Origin: Aquimonas sp041395245
GTDB lineage: Bacteria; Pseudomonadota; Gammaproteobacteria; Xanthomonadales; Xanthomonadaceae
Direction: 5' to 3'
DNA length: 64,000 bases
Assembly: GCA_041395245.1 (NCBI GenBank)
Contig: JAWLAY010000022.1
Span: 1 to 64,000 of the forward strand
In this document: in pieces, positions 8,453 through 17,635 of the stretch
Layout: each line of letters starts with the position of its first letter
Numbering within the stretch: the stretch's first letter is position 1
Notes under the pieces: model-generated
Database searches by the model: none
Seen by the model: the letters and a program-made list of their open reading frames with translations, nothing else
Told to the model about the DNA's origin: nothing
Made by a program: the position numbers and the translations under genes

Positions 8453-11290
8453 ATGACGGCGGATGGGCACGGGCAGTCCGAGCTGGATGGCTTGATCGAC
8501 TCGCGTCTCGCGAGTTTGCGGGCGCTGGATGCGGACGCATACGAGGCGGCCATGGCGCATCCCCTGGGTCGTCATCTGCCCGCGCTGCTGGCTGTCAGCG
8601 ACTACGCCTTCGAGCAATTGCGACGCCATCCGCACTGGCTGGCCGAGCTGGGTGAATCGCCCGCTCCGCTGGATCTGCGCGCGGGCGACGAAGCGCGCTG
8701 GCCGGATCAGCTTCGGGCTTGGCGGCATCGGCGCAGCATCGAGCTGATCCTGCGCGACGTGGCGGGCCTTGACCGTGTCGAGGACACGCTGCGCGGCAGC
8801 AGCGAGCAGGCCGATCAGTGCTGCCAATGGGCATTGGATGCGCTGTATGCGGGCATGATCGCGCGCCACGGGGTGCCGCGTTCGGCCAGCGGCGAGGCGC
8901 AGCGCCTAGTGGTGTTCGGGCTGGGCAAGCTGGGTGGCAGTGAACTCAACTTCAGTTCCGACATCGATCTGGTCTTCGCCTTTCCCGAACAGGGTGAAAC
9001 CGACGGCACCCGGCCACTCGACAACGAGACGTTCTTCGTTCGTCTGGGTCAGCAGTTCATCAAGTTGCTGGGCGACACCACGGCAGAAGGCTTCGGCTTC
9101 CGGGTCGACATGCGCTTGCGACCGTTCGGGACGGTGGGGCGACTGGCGCTGTCCTTCAATGCCATGGAGCAGTACTTCCAGCGCGAGGGGCGCGACTGGG
9201 AGCGTTACGCCTGGATCAAGGCACGCCCCATTGCGGGTGACATCGAGGCGGGTGAACGTTTTCTCAGCACCCTGCGACCTTTCGTGTATCGACGCTATTT
9301 CGACTACACCGCGTTCGAAGGGCTGCGCGAAATGAAGGCGATGATCGAGGCCGAAGTGCAGCGTCGTGAGCTGGCCGATCATCTGAAACTGGGTCCGGGC
9401 GGGATTCGCGAAATCGAGTTCATGGTGCAGTTGCAGCAGTTGATCCGCGGTGGTCGCGAGCCGACGTTGCGGCAGCGCGGACTGCTGCCCGCGCTAGCCG
9501 CGTTGCAGGCGCAGGGACACCTGGATGCCGCGCGAGCCGAGGCGCTGCGTGCGGCCTATCGACAACTCCGACGCACCGAAAATCGGCTGCAGATGCAGGC
9601 GGAGGCGCAGGTACACAGTCTTCCCGACGGGGCGTTTGATCGCTATCGCTTGGCGCGTGGTCTGGGCTATGCCGACTATGCTGAGTTGAGCGCCAGTCTG
9701 GATCAGCAGCGCGCCATGGTGCGTGCCGCATTTGAGCAGGTTTTCGAATCCGGACGACGTGCTGCGCCCAGTGGCGAGCGGCACGCCTTGCTGGTCGACT
9801 ACTGGCGGCAGATTGATCGCGATGCGCAGTCGGAGATGTTGATGCAGGCCGGTGTACCGCAGCCGGAGCAAGCGCATGCACGACTGCAGGAATTTGCCCG
9901 CAGCTCCGCACGCGCCCAGCTTTCCGCACGCGGCAGTGCGCGGCTGGATCGTCTGCTGCCCGCCTTGCTGGATTCCATTGCGCAGCGTGCCGACTGTGTC
10001 GCCTTGCTGGATCGCGTGTTGCGCCTGCTGCACGCGGTATTGCGCCGCTCCAGCTATCTGGCGCTGCTGGACGAACAGCCTGCCGCGCGGCAGCGTCTGG
10101 TCGACACCATGTGTGCGAGCACCTGGATGGCCGAGCGTGTGGCACAGCATCCGCTGTTGCTGGATGACCTGCTCGACACCCGCAGTCAGGGCGCACCGGA
10201 GTCCGTCGACGCCATCGAAGCGGAATGTGCGCGAGTTCTGCAGGCGGTGGACAGCCTGGACCCCGAGGCGGTTCTGCTGGCCTTGAACGAACTGCGTCAG
10301 AGCGTTGCCTTTCGCATTGCCCGCGCCACGTTGTTCGGTCAGCAGCCCGCAGCACAGAGCGCGCGCCAGTTGGCCTGGCTGGCGAATGTGATCGTGCGGC
10401 AGCTGTTGCAGTTTGCCAGTCGGGAAATCCATGCCCAGCACGGCGAGTTGCCCGGTGGCGGCGTTGCGGTGCTGGCCTACGGCAGCTTCGGCGCGGCGGA
10501 ACTGGGCTTCAACTCCGACCTCGATCTGGTCTTCCTCTATCAACCGGGCGAACGTGGCGAGAGCGACGGTGTGCGCCCGCTCGACGCGCAACGCTATTGC
10601 AGTCGCATCGTGCAGAAGCTGCTGAGCCTGCTGAGTCTGCAGACCACCGCCGGACGGCTCTACGAAGCCGATCTGCGGCTGCGACCGGACGGCAGCAAGG
10701 GCATGCTGGTATCGACCCTGCAGAGCTTTCTCGACTACCAGCACGAGCGCGCCTGGGTCTGGGAACAGCAGGCCCTGGTGCGGGCGCGTTTCGTGGCGGG
10801 CGAGGTGGAGATGGCCCAGCGCTTTGACGCGGCGCGCCGCGCGGTGTTGCAGCGTCCGCGCGTGCAGGACGAGGTGTTCCGCGAGGTCGCAGCGATGCGC
10901 GCCCGCATGCGTGCCGCGCACGACCGCAGTCGCGAACCCCTGTTCGATCTCAAACAGGGTGAGGGCGGCCTGGTCGACCTGGAGTTTCTCTTGCAAGCTT
11001 TGGTGCTGATCCATGCCGAGCGGGTGCCCGACTTGTCCGAAACCCGCGAGACCGCCGAGCTGATTGCACGCTGTGGCGAAGCCGGATTGCTGTCCGTGGA
11101 ACAGACCGAACAGGCACGGGTCGCCCATGGCGTCTTGCTCGCGCGCGGGCTGGCCTGCACTCTGGATGGACGCGCCCGCATCGTGCGTAGCGATGATTCC
11201 ATCGATCAGGCGCGATCCTGCATTCGTAGTCTCTGGTTTGCGCTGGGATTGCCCGCGCCCGACGCGGAACCCGCTGCGCCCGGCGATTGA
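8453..11290 (+). CDS. glnE: Bifunctional glutamine synthetase adenylyltransferase/deadenylylase
   Basis: GlnE adds AMP to, or removes it from, glutamine synthetase in response to PII and glutamine. The product of about 945 residues matches the family length. It has two nucleotidyltransferase domains, each with the G-S/A-x-E-L-x-F-x-S-D-x-D-L-V-F signature. The first (GGSELNFSSDIDLVFAF) is the deadenylylating domain and the second (GAAELGFNSDLDLVFLY) the adenylylating one; each is followed by an R-L-R-P motif and a helical regulatory region. Starts are possible at GTG 8423, ATG 8441 and ATG 8453. I chose 8453 for the GGAG site 6-9 bp upstream. The gene stands alone between the unknown secreted protein and the CapA-like gene. 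Confidence 0.95.
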   Translation: MTADGHGQSELDGLIDSRLASLRALDADAYEAAMAHPLGRHLPALLAVSDYAFEQLRRHPHWLAELGESPAPLDLRAGDEARWPDQLRAWRHRRSIELILRDVAGLDRVEDTLRGSSEQADQCCQWALDALYAGMIARHGVPRSASGEAQRLVVFGLGKLGGSELNFSSDIDLVFAFPEQGETDGTRPLDNETFFVRLGQQFIKLLGDTTAEGFGFRVDMRLRPFGTVGRLALSFNAMEQYFQREGRDWERYAWIKARPIAGDIEAGERFLSTLRPFVYRRYFDYTAFEGLREMKAMIEAEVQRRELADHLKLGPGGIREIEFMVQLQQLIRGGREPTLRQRGLLPALAALQAQGHLDAARAEALRAAYRQLRRTENRLQMQAEAQVHSLPDGAFDRYRLARGLGYADYAELSASLDQQRAMVRAAFEQVFESGRRAAPSGERHALLVDYWRQIDRDAQSEMLMQAGVPQPEQAHARLQEFARSSARAQLSARGSARLDRLLPALLDSIAQRADCVALLDRVLRLLHAVLRRSSYLALLDEQPAARQRLVDTMCASTWMAERVAQHPLLLDDLLDTRSQGAPESVDAIEAECARVLQAVDSLDPEAVLLALNELRQSVAFRIARATLFGQQPAAQSARQLAWLANVIVRQLLQFASREIHAQHGELPGGGVAVLAYGSFGAAELGFNSDLDLVFLYQPGERGESDGVRPLDAQRYCSRIVQKLLSLLSLQTTAGRLYEADLRLRPDGSKGMLVSTLQSFLDYQHERAWVWEQQALVRARFVAGEVEMAQRFDAARRAVLQRPRVQDEVFREVAAMRARMRAAHDRSREPLFDLKQGEGGLVDLEFLLQALVLIHAERVPDLSETRETAELIARCGEAGLLSVEQTEQARVAHGVLLARGLACTLDGRARIVRSDDSIDQARSCIRSLWFALGLPAPDAEPAAPGD

Positions 11291-11342
11291 TCCGCTTCGT
11301 CGCTGCCTATACTGGACGCTCACCATCGCCGGGAATGTCTGC

Positions 11343-12680
11343 ATGTGCCGCCTGAATTCGCTGATCGGTCTGAGCCTGTTCGTTTTTGCCGGTCATGCGA
11401 TGGCAGGCGAACCGCCGGTGCCGGTTTCGGCACGCAACGAACCCACCTCGGTCTACCAGCATCGCGTGCACCCGGCGGTGCGTGAACCCAAGGTCGATTG
11501 GGCGGCGCGGATCGATGTGCTGCTGAAGGAAGAACCCGGCGATGTGGTGATCACGGCGGTCGGCGACATGATCTTCAACGAGCCGATCAGCCAACTCGAA
11601 GCCCCCGAGCGGCGTCAGTTGATTCGCCTGATGCAAGAGGCCGATATCGCCTACGGCAACATGGAGTTCTCGATCAATTCCAAGCCGGAATTGCTGCGTC
11701 CGTTCTACAACTTCGGCGTGCCGCGCGATTTTGCCTGGGAAGTGGCGCGCGTCGGCATCAATCTGGTCAGCCTGGCCAACAACCACACGCTCGACTTCGG
11801 ACCGGAAGGACTGGCCGAGCATCTGCACATTCTCGATCACAGCGGCATCAGCTACGCGGGCGCTGGCCTTACGCTGGCCGATGCGCATGTGCCCGCCGTG
11901 GTGCAGGCGCAGCACGCGCACACCTCGTTTGCCCTGCTGTCGTATCTGCGTTACTGGCACAACCGTTTCCGCAGCAAGGACGCCAGCGGTCCGTCGATTG
12001 CCACCATCGATCCGGCACAGGTCGTGTTCAGTCGCGGCCAGGGCCAGGTCGAAAGTGTCGAAGGTCTGCTCGAAGACGACGTGGTGGCGATGGAGGACGA
12101 CATCGTGCTGGCGCAGCGCAAGAACGATCAGGTCTTCATCGCCCTGCATGTGCACGACGTCAGTCACGCGCGAATTCATGGCATCCAGAACCAGACCCCG
12201 CCGACCGAGGAAATGTTGTTCCGTCGCGCTGTCGATGCCGGTGCGGATGTGGTGCTGGGACACGGGCCGCACGTACTGCGCGGCATCGAGATCCATCAGG
12301 GCAAGCCGATCCTCTACAGCCTGTCTAACTTCATCTATCAGTACCGCCGACCTGACGTGATTCCGGTTGACATCGTGCACCAGCGTGATCGTGAAATGCC
12401 GCGCCCCGGCAACTTGTCGGTGTTTGATCGCCGCGACTCACCGGAGGTGATGGAGGCCGTTATGGCGCGCTTCACCTACAACGACGGCAAGCTCAAGCGA
12501 CTGCAACTGATCCCGGTCACCATCGACGACGAGGGTCCGCTCTACGGCACCCCGCGGCTCGCCAGCGATCAGCGCGGCGCGGAGATTCTCGCCACCGTGC
12601 AGCGCCTGTCCGCGCCCTACGGTACGTGCATCCAGGTGCATGGATGGTATGGCGAAGTGGATCTGCACGCCGCGCCCTGA
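11343..12680 (+). CDS. CapA-family (PGA_cap) metallophosphoesterase-like secreted protein
   Basis: The frame runs back into glnE, but the ATG at 11343 gives a signal peptide (MCRLNSLIG...AMAG) and does not overlap glnE. The 445-residue product has the CapA/PgsA calcineurin-like core: VGDMIFNEP near residue 75, a Y-G-N-M-E-F motif, SLANNHTLDFG, Y-A-G-A-G, ALHVHD, and GHGPHVLRGIEIHQGKPILYSLSNF. In poly-gamma-glutamate systems CapA helps export or anchor the polymer, but no capB or capC is present. Many solitary homologues exist with unknown substrates. It is convergent with the ABC permease gene, 9 bp away. Confidence 0.82.
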   Translation: MCRLNSLIGLSLFVFAGHAMAGEPPVPVSARNEPTSVYQHRVHPAVREPKVDWAARIDVLLKEEPGDVVITAVGDMIFNEPISQLEAPERRQLIRLMQEADIAYGNMEFSINSKPELLRPFYNFGVPRDFAWEVARVGINLVSLANNHTLDFGPEGLAEHLHILDHSGISYAGAGLTLADAHVPAVVQAQHAHTSFALLSYLRYWHNRFRSKDASGPSIATIDPAQVVFSRGQGQVESVEGLLEDDVVAMEDDIVLAQRKNDQVFIALHVHDVSHARIHGIQNQTPPTEEMLFRRAVDAGADVVLGHGPHVLRGIEIHQGKPILYSLSNFIYQYRRPDVIPVDIVHQRDREMPRPGNLSVFDRRDSPEVMEAVMARFTYNDGKLKRLQLIPVTIDDEGPLYGTPRLASDQRGAEILATVQRLSAPYGTCIQVHGWYGEVDLHAAP

Positions 12681-12689
12681 GATCGCAGG

Positions 12690-13964
12690 CTACTGCCGCA
12701 GCGCCTCGATGGGATCGAGCTGGGCGGCCTTGCGGGCGGGGTAGAAGCCGAAGAACAGTCCGGTGGCGACCGAGAACCCGGTTGCCATCAGGATCACGTC
12801 GAGATTGAGTTGCACCGGCAGGCTGCCGAAGCGTTCCGCCAACAAGGCTCCTCCGACACCGAAGGCGATGCCGATCAGGCCGCCGCCCAGCGAGATCATC
12901 ATGGCCTCGGCCAGAAACTGGCGCTGGATATCGCCGGGCGTGGCGCCGACGGCCATGCGCAGGCCGATTTCGCGAATCCGCTCGGTGACCGACACCAGCA
13001 TGATGTTCATGATGCCGATGCCGCCGACAATCAGTGAAATGCTGGCGACCGCGCCCAGCAGCAGCGACATCAGACGTGTGGTCTCGTTGCGTGCGCTGAC
13101 CATCTGGGTGAGGTTGCGCACCATGAAGTCGTCGTCCGCGCCGGGTTGGATGCGATGCAGCTCGCGAATCAGTTCGTTCAAGGCGGTTTCCACGATGGGC
13201 AGATCGCTGGCGCGCGAGGTGCCGACGGTGATTTGCATCAGGGTGCCGGGCGGCATCTGCAGCTGACCCATCAGGCGGCGACGCGCGGTTTCCAATGGCA
13301 CGAAGATCACATCGTCCTGATCGCCGCCCCAGCCGCTCTGTCCTTTCGAAGACGCCACGCCGACCACCGTAAACGGCACGCGACCGACGCGAATGCTCGC
13401 GCCGATGGGATCGGAGTCGCCGAACAGCTTTTCGCGCACGCTCTGGCCGAGCACCACACTGGTGCCTGCGCCGCGGTAGTCGGCTTCGCTCAAACCTTCG
13501 CCGAGCGCCAGCGGCCAGTCATTGATGGTGAAGAAGTCCGCTTCCACGCCCTGCCAACTGGTCGACCAGTTCTGCTCGGCCTGGATCACCTGGGTGCTGC
13601 CGCGGACGATGCCGCTGACATAGGTCGCCTCGGGAATGCGCTCGCGAATCGCGGCGGCATCTTTGGTGGTCAGCGAGAAAATGCTGCCTGCGCCCATGCG
13701 CACGCCGCCTTGACGTCCGAAGTTGGGCATCACGTCGACGCGGTTGCTGCCGAGCTTGGCAATGGTGGCATCCAGTTGTGCCTGCGTGCCCTGGCCGACC
13801 GACACCATCACGATGACGGCGGCAATGCCGATGATCACGCCCAGCGCGGTCAGAATGCTGCGCATCCAGTTGCCGCGCAGCGCAAACAGTGCCATGCCCG
13901 CGATGTCGGACCAACCGGCGCGACCGGTTTGGCGGGCGGGAACGCGCGATTCGGAAGTGCTCAT
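12690..13964 (-). CDS. MacB-type ABC transporter permease (FtsX family)
   Basis: The 424-residue inner-membrane protein has one N-terminal helix (about 25-50, MALFALRGNWMRSILTALGVIIGIAAVIVM in part), a large periplasmic domain (about 60-290) and three C-terminal helices. It has the family landmarks VGGIGIMNIMLVSVTERIREIGLRMAVGA and PARKAAQLDPIEALR. MacB-type transporters use mechanotransmission to drive efflux or envelope transport with a periplasmic adaptor. Here ATPase and permease are separate polypeptides, as in YknYZ-type systems. Its start overlaps the ATPase stop by 4 bp, so the three-gene operon is translationally coupled. The substrate is unknown; no TolC-like gene is adjacent. Confidence 0.92.
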   Translation of the reverse strand: MSTSESRVPARQTGRAGWSDIAGMALFALRGNWMRSILTALGVIIGIAAVIVMVSVGQGTQAQLDATIAKLGSNRVDVMPNFGRQGGVRMGAGSIFSLTTKDAAAIRERIPEATYVSGIVRGSTQVIQAEQNWSTSWQGVEADFFTINDWPLALGEGLSEADYRGAGTSVVLGQSVREKLFGDSDPIGASIRVGRVPFTVVGVASSKGQSGWGGDQDDVIFVPLETARRRLMGQLQMPPGTLMQITVGTSRASDLPIVETALNELIRELHRIQPGADDDFMVRNLTQMVSARNETTRLMSLLLGAVASISLIVGGIGIMNIMLVSVTERIREIGLRMAVGATPGDIQRQFLAEAMMISLGGGLIGIAFGVGGALLAERFGSLPVQLNLDVILMATGFSVATGLFFGFYPARKAAQLDPIEALRQ

Positions 13965-14647
13965 GCGGCCTCCTTCAACACGCCGTCGTGGATTTCCAGC
14001 ATGCGATCCGCATGCGCGGCGACTTGCGGATCGTGGGTGATCAGGACCACGGTGTGGCCCTCATCGCGCAGGCGATGGAACAGATTGAGAATCTCCGCGC
14101 CGGTGCGCGAATCGAGCGCGCCGGTCGGCTCATCAGCCAGCAGAATCGGCGGATGATTGATCAAGGCGCGGGCGATCGCCACGCGTTGTTGCTGACCGCC
14201 GGATAGTTCGCTGGGGCGATGATGCGCGCGCTCGGCCAAGCCGACCGAGCTCAGTGCCGCCAGGCCCAGTTCGCGCCGTTGTGCGGCATCCACACCCGCA
14301 TACATCAGCGGCAGGATCACGTTGTCCAGCGCGCTCATGCGCGGCAGCAGGTGGAAGCTCTGGAACACGAAGCCGATCTTGGCGCGACGCAGTTCGGCGC
14401 GTTGCGTGGCATCCAATGTGGCGACATCGACGCCGTCACACAGGTAGCGGCCCCGGCTGGGCGTGTCGAGACAACCGATCAGATTCATCAGGGTCGACTT
14501 GCCCGAACCGGAAGGCCCAACGATGGCGACAAATTCGCCGCGCGCGATCTCCAGATTCACCGCACGCAGCGCCTGCACTTCGGCGGCGCTGCCTTCGCCA
14601 TAGGTCTTGCTCAGTGCCTGCAGATGGATGACCGCCGAGTCGCTCAT
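13961..14647 (-). CDS. ABC transporter ATP-binding protein (MacB/LolD type)
   Basis: The frame is open further upstream, but the ATG at 14647 overlaps the adaptor stop (ATGA) and starts directly before the conserved first strand (VIHLQALSKTYGEG). The 228-residue product has Walker A (GPSGSGKST), a Q-loop (FVFQSFHLLPRMSALDNV), the signature LSGGQQQRVAIARAL, Walker B (ILLADEPTGALD) and the H-loop (VVLITHD). It would be the cytosolic ATPase partner of the permease encoded next. Confidence 0.95.
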   Translation of the reverse strand: MSDSAVIHLQALSKTYGEGSAAEVQALRAVNLEIARGEFVAIVGPSGSGKSTLMNLIGCLDTPSRGRYLCDGVDVATLDATQRAELRRAKIGFVFQSFHLLPRMSALDNVILPLMYAGVDAAQRRELGLAALSSVGLAERAHHRPSELSGGQQQRVAIARALINHPPILLADEPTGALDSRTGAEILNLFHRLRDEGHTVVLITHDPQVAAHADRMLEIHDGVLKEAA

Positions 14648-16110
14648 GGCGTGGCCGTTTCCGTGCCGATGAGAATGCTCATGCCTTCCTTCAGCGCCGG
14701 GCTGCGCACTTCGGTATGCGTGGCGTCGGCGATGCCGCTCATCACCTTGATCGGCGTCGGTGTCTTGCCATCCAGTGTCCACAGCGTGACTTGCCGCGCG
14801 TTGAGTTGCTCCAGCACCCCGGCTTCGAAGGCGGCTTTCTGTTCGCCGCTCAGCAAGGCGGTGAACTCGGCATAGTTTTCCAGCACGCGCTTGGCGATCA
14901 TCTGCGCGATGGCTTCGGGCGAGGGTGCTTCTCCACCACCCATCGACATCATGGGCGGGCCACCGGGACCGCGCTGTGCGGCATTGGCCGCGCGCTGCGC
15001 TGCGCGTTCGCGCGCCGCCGCCGCCGTGTCGTACGCCGCTTGCTGATCCGCATTCAACCCCAGCGCAGCAACGACCTCGCTCAAATCCAGATTGGCGCGC
15101 GCCATGCCGGTGGCGGGCGTGGCGCTGTCGGTCTCGGTGCCGGGCGGCTTGAAGCGCAGGGCTGCATTCGGCACACGCAACACACCACGGCGCTGTTCAA
15201 CCTCGATGGTGGCATTGGCGGTCATGCCCGGCAGCAGGCTGAGGTCGGCATTGTCGACCTCGATCACCACGGGATAGGTGATCACGTTCTGGGTATTGGT
15301 GGCGGCCATGCGCACCTGTCTGACGGCCCCGCGGAACTGCCGTCCGGGGAAGGCATCGACGGTGAAACGTGCCGGTTGCCCGGTGCGAATCTGGCCGACA
15401 TCGCTCTCATCCACGGCCAGCTCGATCTGCATCTGCCGCAGGTCCTCGGCGATCTGGAACAACACCGGCGTCTGGAAACTGGCCGCCACCGTCTGGCCCG
15501 GTTCGGCAGCGCGCAGCAGGACCACGCCATCGACGGGTGAGCGAATCTCGGCATAGGTCAGATCCAGCGCCGCATCGGCCACCGCCGCATCGCGCTGTTC
15601 GATGGATGCACGTGCTGACGTGACGCGGGCGCGGGCTTGATCGCGTGCCGCCAGGGCCAGATCCAACTCGCTGCGCGACACCAGTTGTCGCGCCGACAGT
15701 TCGGTCTTGCGAGCGAAGTCGGCTTCGGCATTCTTCAGATTGGCCTGAGCCTCTTCCAAGCCCGCCCGCGCACTCGACAGATCGGCGCGCGCCTGGGTCA
15801 GTCGTGCTTCGAAATTGGCCGGATCAATCCGCGCCAGCACCTGACCCTTGCTGACCTGCTCGTTGTAATCGACCGCCACCTCGGCAATCTGGCCGGAGAT
15901 CTGCGAGCCGATATCCACCGTCGACAAAGCCTTCAGCGACCCGGTGGCCGAAATCGTCACACTGACATCGCCGACCTCCAGCTTGGCGCTACGAAAGCGC
16001 ACCTCGCTACTCGGGCTACGCCACAGCCACCAGGCCGAGGCCACGACGGCAACAACCGCCAGCACGAGCAGCACACGCGGTAGACGAGGCTTGGACTTCG
16101 GAACATTCAT
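14644..16110 (-). CDS. MacA-like periplasmic adaptor with an unusual helical insertion
   Basis: The ATG at 16110 starts a 488-residue membrane-fusion protein. The longer open frame upstream encodes Trp/Arg-rich sequence without family resemblance and is rejected. An N-terminal membrane anchor (about residues 10-30) is followed by a lipoyl-like half (VGDVSVTISATGSLKALSTVDIGSQISGQI), a long coiled-coil hairpin (about 95-190), the second lipoyl half (TYAEIRSPVDGVVLLR) and a beta-barrel. After residue 335 an insertion of about 115 residues interrupts the C-terminal barrel region. It has an Ala/Arg helix, a Gly/Pro/Met linker and a segment with LSGEQKAAFEAG that looks Spy/LTxxQ-like. The protein is first in the adaptor-ATPase-permease operon, with 4-bp overlaps. 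Confidence 0.88.
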   Translation of the reverse strand: MNVPKSKPRLPRVLLVLAVVAVVASAWWLWRSPSSEVRFRSAKLEVGDVSVTISATGSLKALSTVDIGSQISGQIAEVAVDYNEQVSKGQVLARIDPANFEARLTQARADLSSARAGLEEAQANLKNAEADFARKTELSARQLVSRSELDLALAARDQARARVTSARASIEQRDAAVADAALDLTYAEIRSPVDGVVLLRAAEPGQTVAASFQTPVLFQIAEDLRQMQIELAVDESDVGQIRTGQPARFTVDAFPGRQFRGAVRQVRMAATNTQNVITYPVVIEVDNADLSLLPGMTANATIEVEQRRGVLRVPNAALRFKPPGTETDSATPATGMARANLDLSEVVAALGLNADQQAAYDTAAAARERAAQRAANAAQRGPGGPPMMSMGGGEAPSPEAIAQMIAKRVLENYAEFTALLSGEQKAAFEAGVLEQLNARQVTLWTLDGKTPTPIKVMSGIADATHTEVRSPALKEGMSILIGTETATP

Positions 16111-16275
16111 GCGATCGGACCCGGCAAACAAAGGAAAGGAAGCGGTAAGACGTGCAGACACCCAACGTCGGCCAGCGCGCGATCCGTCGGTCCCCGACAA
16201 ACCCACCACCACCACGCCAACCCATGCGCAATCCTCGGCACAGTCCGCTTCCCAATCAACGGGAATCTCAAACCC

Positions 16276-16344
16276 CGTCATTGCCGCGAAGGTGGCAAGC
16301 CAGCGTCTTGGCTTTGGTGGGCTCCCGCCTTCGCGGGACCGACG
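16276..16344. repeat. REP-like inverted repeat in the gap between the adaptor gene and the integron
   Basis: Two arms, about 16276-16301 and 16319-16344, are imperfect inverted copies sharing the core CCGCGAAGGYGG and a distal CG-T-C. This resembles dispersed REP-like repeats common in Xanthomonadales intergenic DNA. The rest of the 16111-16554 gap shows no supportable gene; the open frames there are short and lack ribosome binding sites. Confidence 0.6.
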
Positions 16345-16554
16345 AATCAGGGGCATTTCGTGGAGGCCCAAGGTTTTGAATTGCCCCAGCTCAGGCAAGT
16401 CTGGACCTGATAGGCGCGCTGCATCACCGTGCATCTCCCCGTTGGGAAGAACCCATCGCATTCGCTTTTCGCGCACGGCTGATCCATCGTGCCATGCTGG
16501 TGCGGTCACTTCGAGCCAATCAGAAACCGAAGGATGAGGTTTCGCCAAGCCTCT

Positions 16555-17559
16555 TCAGCGCAGCGGCAAACGGTCCAGAGGACTGACCACGCCCATGGGG
16601 CCACGATTCAATACATGGGTGTAAATCATGGTCGTTTTCACATCGGAATGCCCCAGTAACTCTTGAACGGTGCGAATGTCCTGGCCGGACTCCAGCAAAT
16701 GCGTGGCAAAAGAGTGACGCAAAGTATGCGTGCTCGCAGGCTTGGCAATGCCCGCGGCCAACACGGCTCGCTTGATGGCGCGCTGGATACCTTGCTCATG
16801 GGAATGATGGCGGCGACGGATGCCCAAACGCGGGTCCGTTGAAAGTTCTCGTCCAGGAAACAGCCAAAACCACGCTAAGGTTTTGCCTTCTTCAGGCTTT
16901 TTGCGCTCCAGTGCGTCGGGCAAATACACGCCAGGCAATTCCGCTGCGCGATCACGACGCCAGATTTCCCGGACAGTCTCCAACTGATCCGCCAATGCAG
17001 GAATCAAGGAAACCGGAACCATGGTGTGCCGATCCTTGTTGCCTTTGCCCTCTCGAATCGTAATTTCCCGGCGCGACAAATCCACATCCTTCACCCGTAG
17101 CCGCAGGCATTCCATCAGGCGCATTCCGGTGCCGTATAACAGGTTTGCCATCAAGGCATGGACACCGTCAAGACAGCCGAGTACCCGCGCCACCTCGTCC
17201 GCGCTAAGCACGGTGGGCACGCGCTGGGGTCGTTTGGCTCGCACCACCTCATCCAGCCAAGGCAGCTCAATCCCCAGCACTTGCTTGTAAAGGAACAACA
17301 GCGCTGCCAGCGCCTGACCCTGGGTAGACGCGGAAACACCGCCCTCAACCGCCAGCGAGGTCAAGAATGCCTCCACCTCCCTCGGCCCCAACTCCCGCGG
17401 GTGCTGCTTGCCGTGAAAGTAGATGAAACGTTTTGTCCAGTGGATGTAAGCTTGTTCGGTGCGCAGGCTGTAATGACGAACGCGCAGCGTTTCACGCATT
17501 TGATCGAGCAGCCGAGGCGGTCGTGCTACGGATGTGTTCATGGTGAAAGGAGAAGTCAT
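16555..17559 (-). CDS. intI: Integron integrase (tyrosine recombinase)
   Basis: IntI recombines attI with attC sites. The product has the SAM-like core-binding domain (about residues 12-95) and a catalytic domain with Arg147 (in GTGMRLMECLRLRVKD), HTLRH and the nucleophile Tyr313 (in TTMIYTHV). A segment between the two catalytic halves (LFPGRELSTDPRLG and following) matches the extra helix region specific to integron integrases and absent from XerC/D. Starts are possible at ATG 17559 (334 residues) and ATG 17541; neither has a clear ribosome binding site. It is transcribed away from the cassettes, the usual layout. The frame is intact, so the integron could still be active. I saw no convincing LexA box or cassette promoter. 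Confidence 0.93.
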   Translation of the reverse strand: MTSPFTMNTSVARPPRLLDQMRETLRVRHYSLRTEQAYIHWTKRFIYFHGKQHPRELGPREVEAFLTSLAVEGGVSASTQGQALAALLFLYKQVLGIELPWLDEVVRAKRPQRVPTVLSADEVARVLGCLDGVHALMANLLYGTGMRLMECLRLRVKDVDLSRREITIREGKGNKDRHTMVPVSLIPALADQLETVREIWRRDRAAELPGVYLPDALERKKPEEGKTLAWFWLFPGRELSTDPRLGIRRRHHSHEQGIQRAIKRAVLAAGIAKPASTHTLRHSFATHLLESGQDIRTVQELLGHSDVKTTMIYTHVLNRGPMGVVSPLDRLPLR

Positions 17560-17635
17560 GTTACACGGCAAAGCTGCATGTTACGCTGCACCGACGGTGC
17601 AGTCGAATTTACGTTGGGCATCAAGAACCAAATGA
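17558..17635 (+). CDS. 25-codon ORF through attI, translationally coupled to the first cassette gene
   Basis: ATG 17558 is preceded by a strong AAAGGAG at 17546-17552 with a 5-nt spacer. The frame runs across the attI core (17613-17619) and stops at TGA 17633-17635. That stop overlaps the ATG (17632) of the first cassette gene as ATGA. The cassette gene has no ribosome binding site of its own. Class 1 integrons have a short ORF (ORF-11) over attI1 that raises translation of the first cassette; this looks like an independent version. The peptide itself shows no recognisable motif. Confidence 0.6.
   Translation: MLHGKAACYAAPTVQSNLRWASRTK
17613..17619 (+). other. attI core site (GTTGGGC)
   Basis: The heptamer matches the GTTRRRY consensus and lies about 55 bp from the intI start, at the junction with the first cassette. 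Recombination would occur between G17613 and T17614. Integrase-binding direct repeats of attI were not resolved by eye. Confidence 0.75.

Noticed and set aside
11343..12680. Poly-gamma-glutamate capsule locus
   Set aside because: Only a CapA-like gene is present; no capB, capC or capD homologue lies nearby.
15944..16537. Open frame spanning the adaptor start and the gap before intI
   Set aside because: It is Arg/Pro-rich, overlaps the adaptor coding region and a REP-like repeat, and has no ribosome site.
17500..17532. Candidate cassette promoter with TTGATC and TACGGA
   Set aside because: The spacing is 21 bp and the -10 match is poor; not convincing enough to list as a feature.
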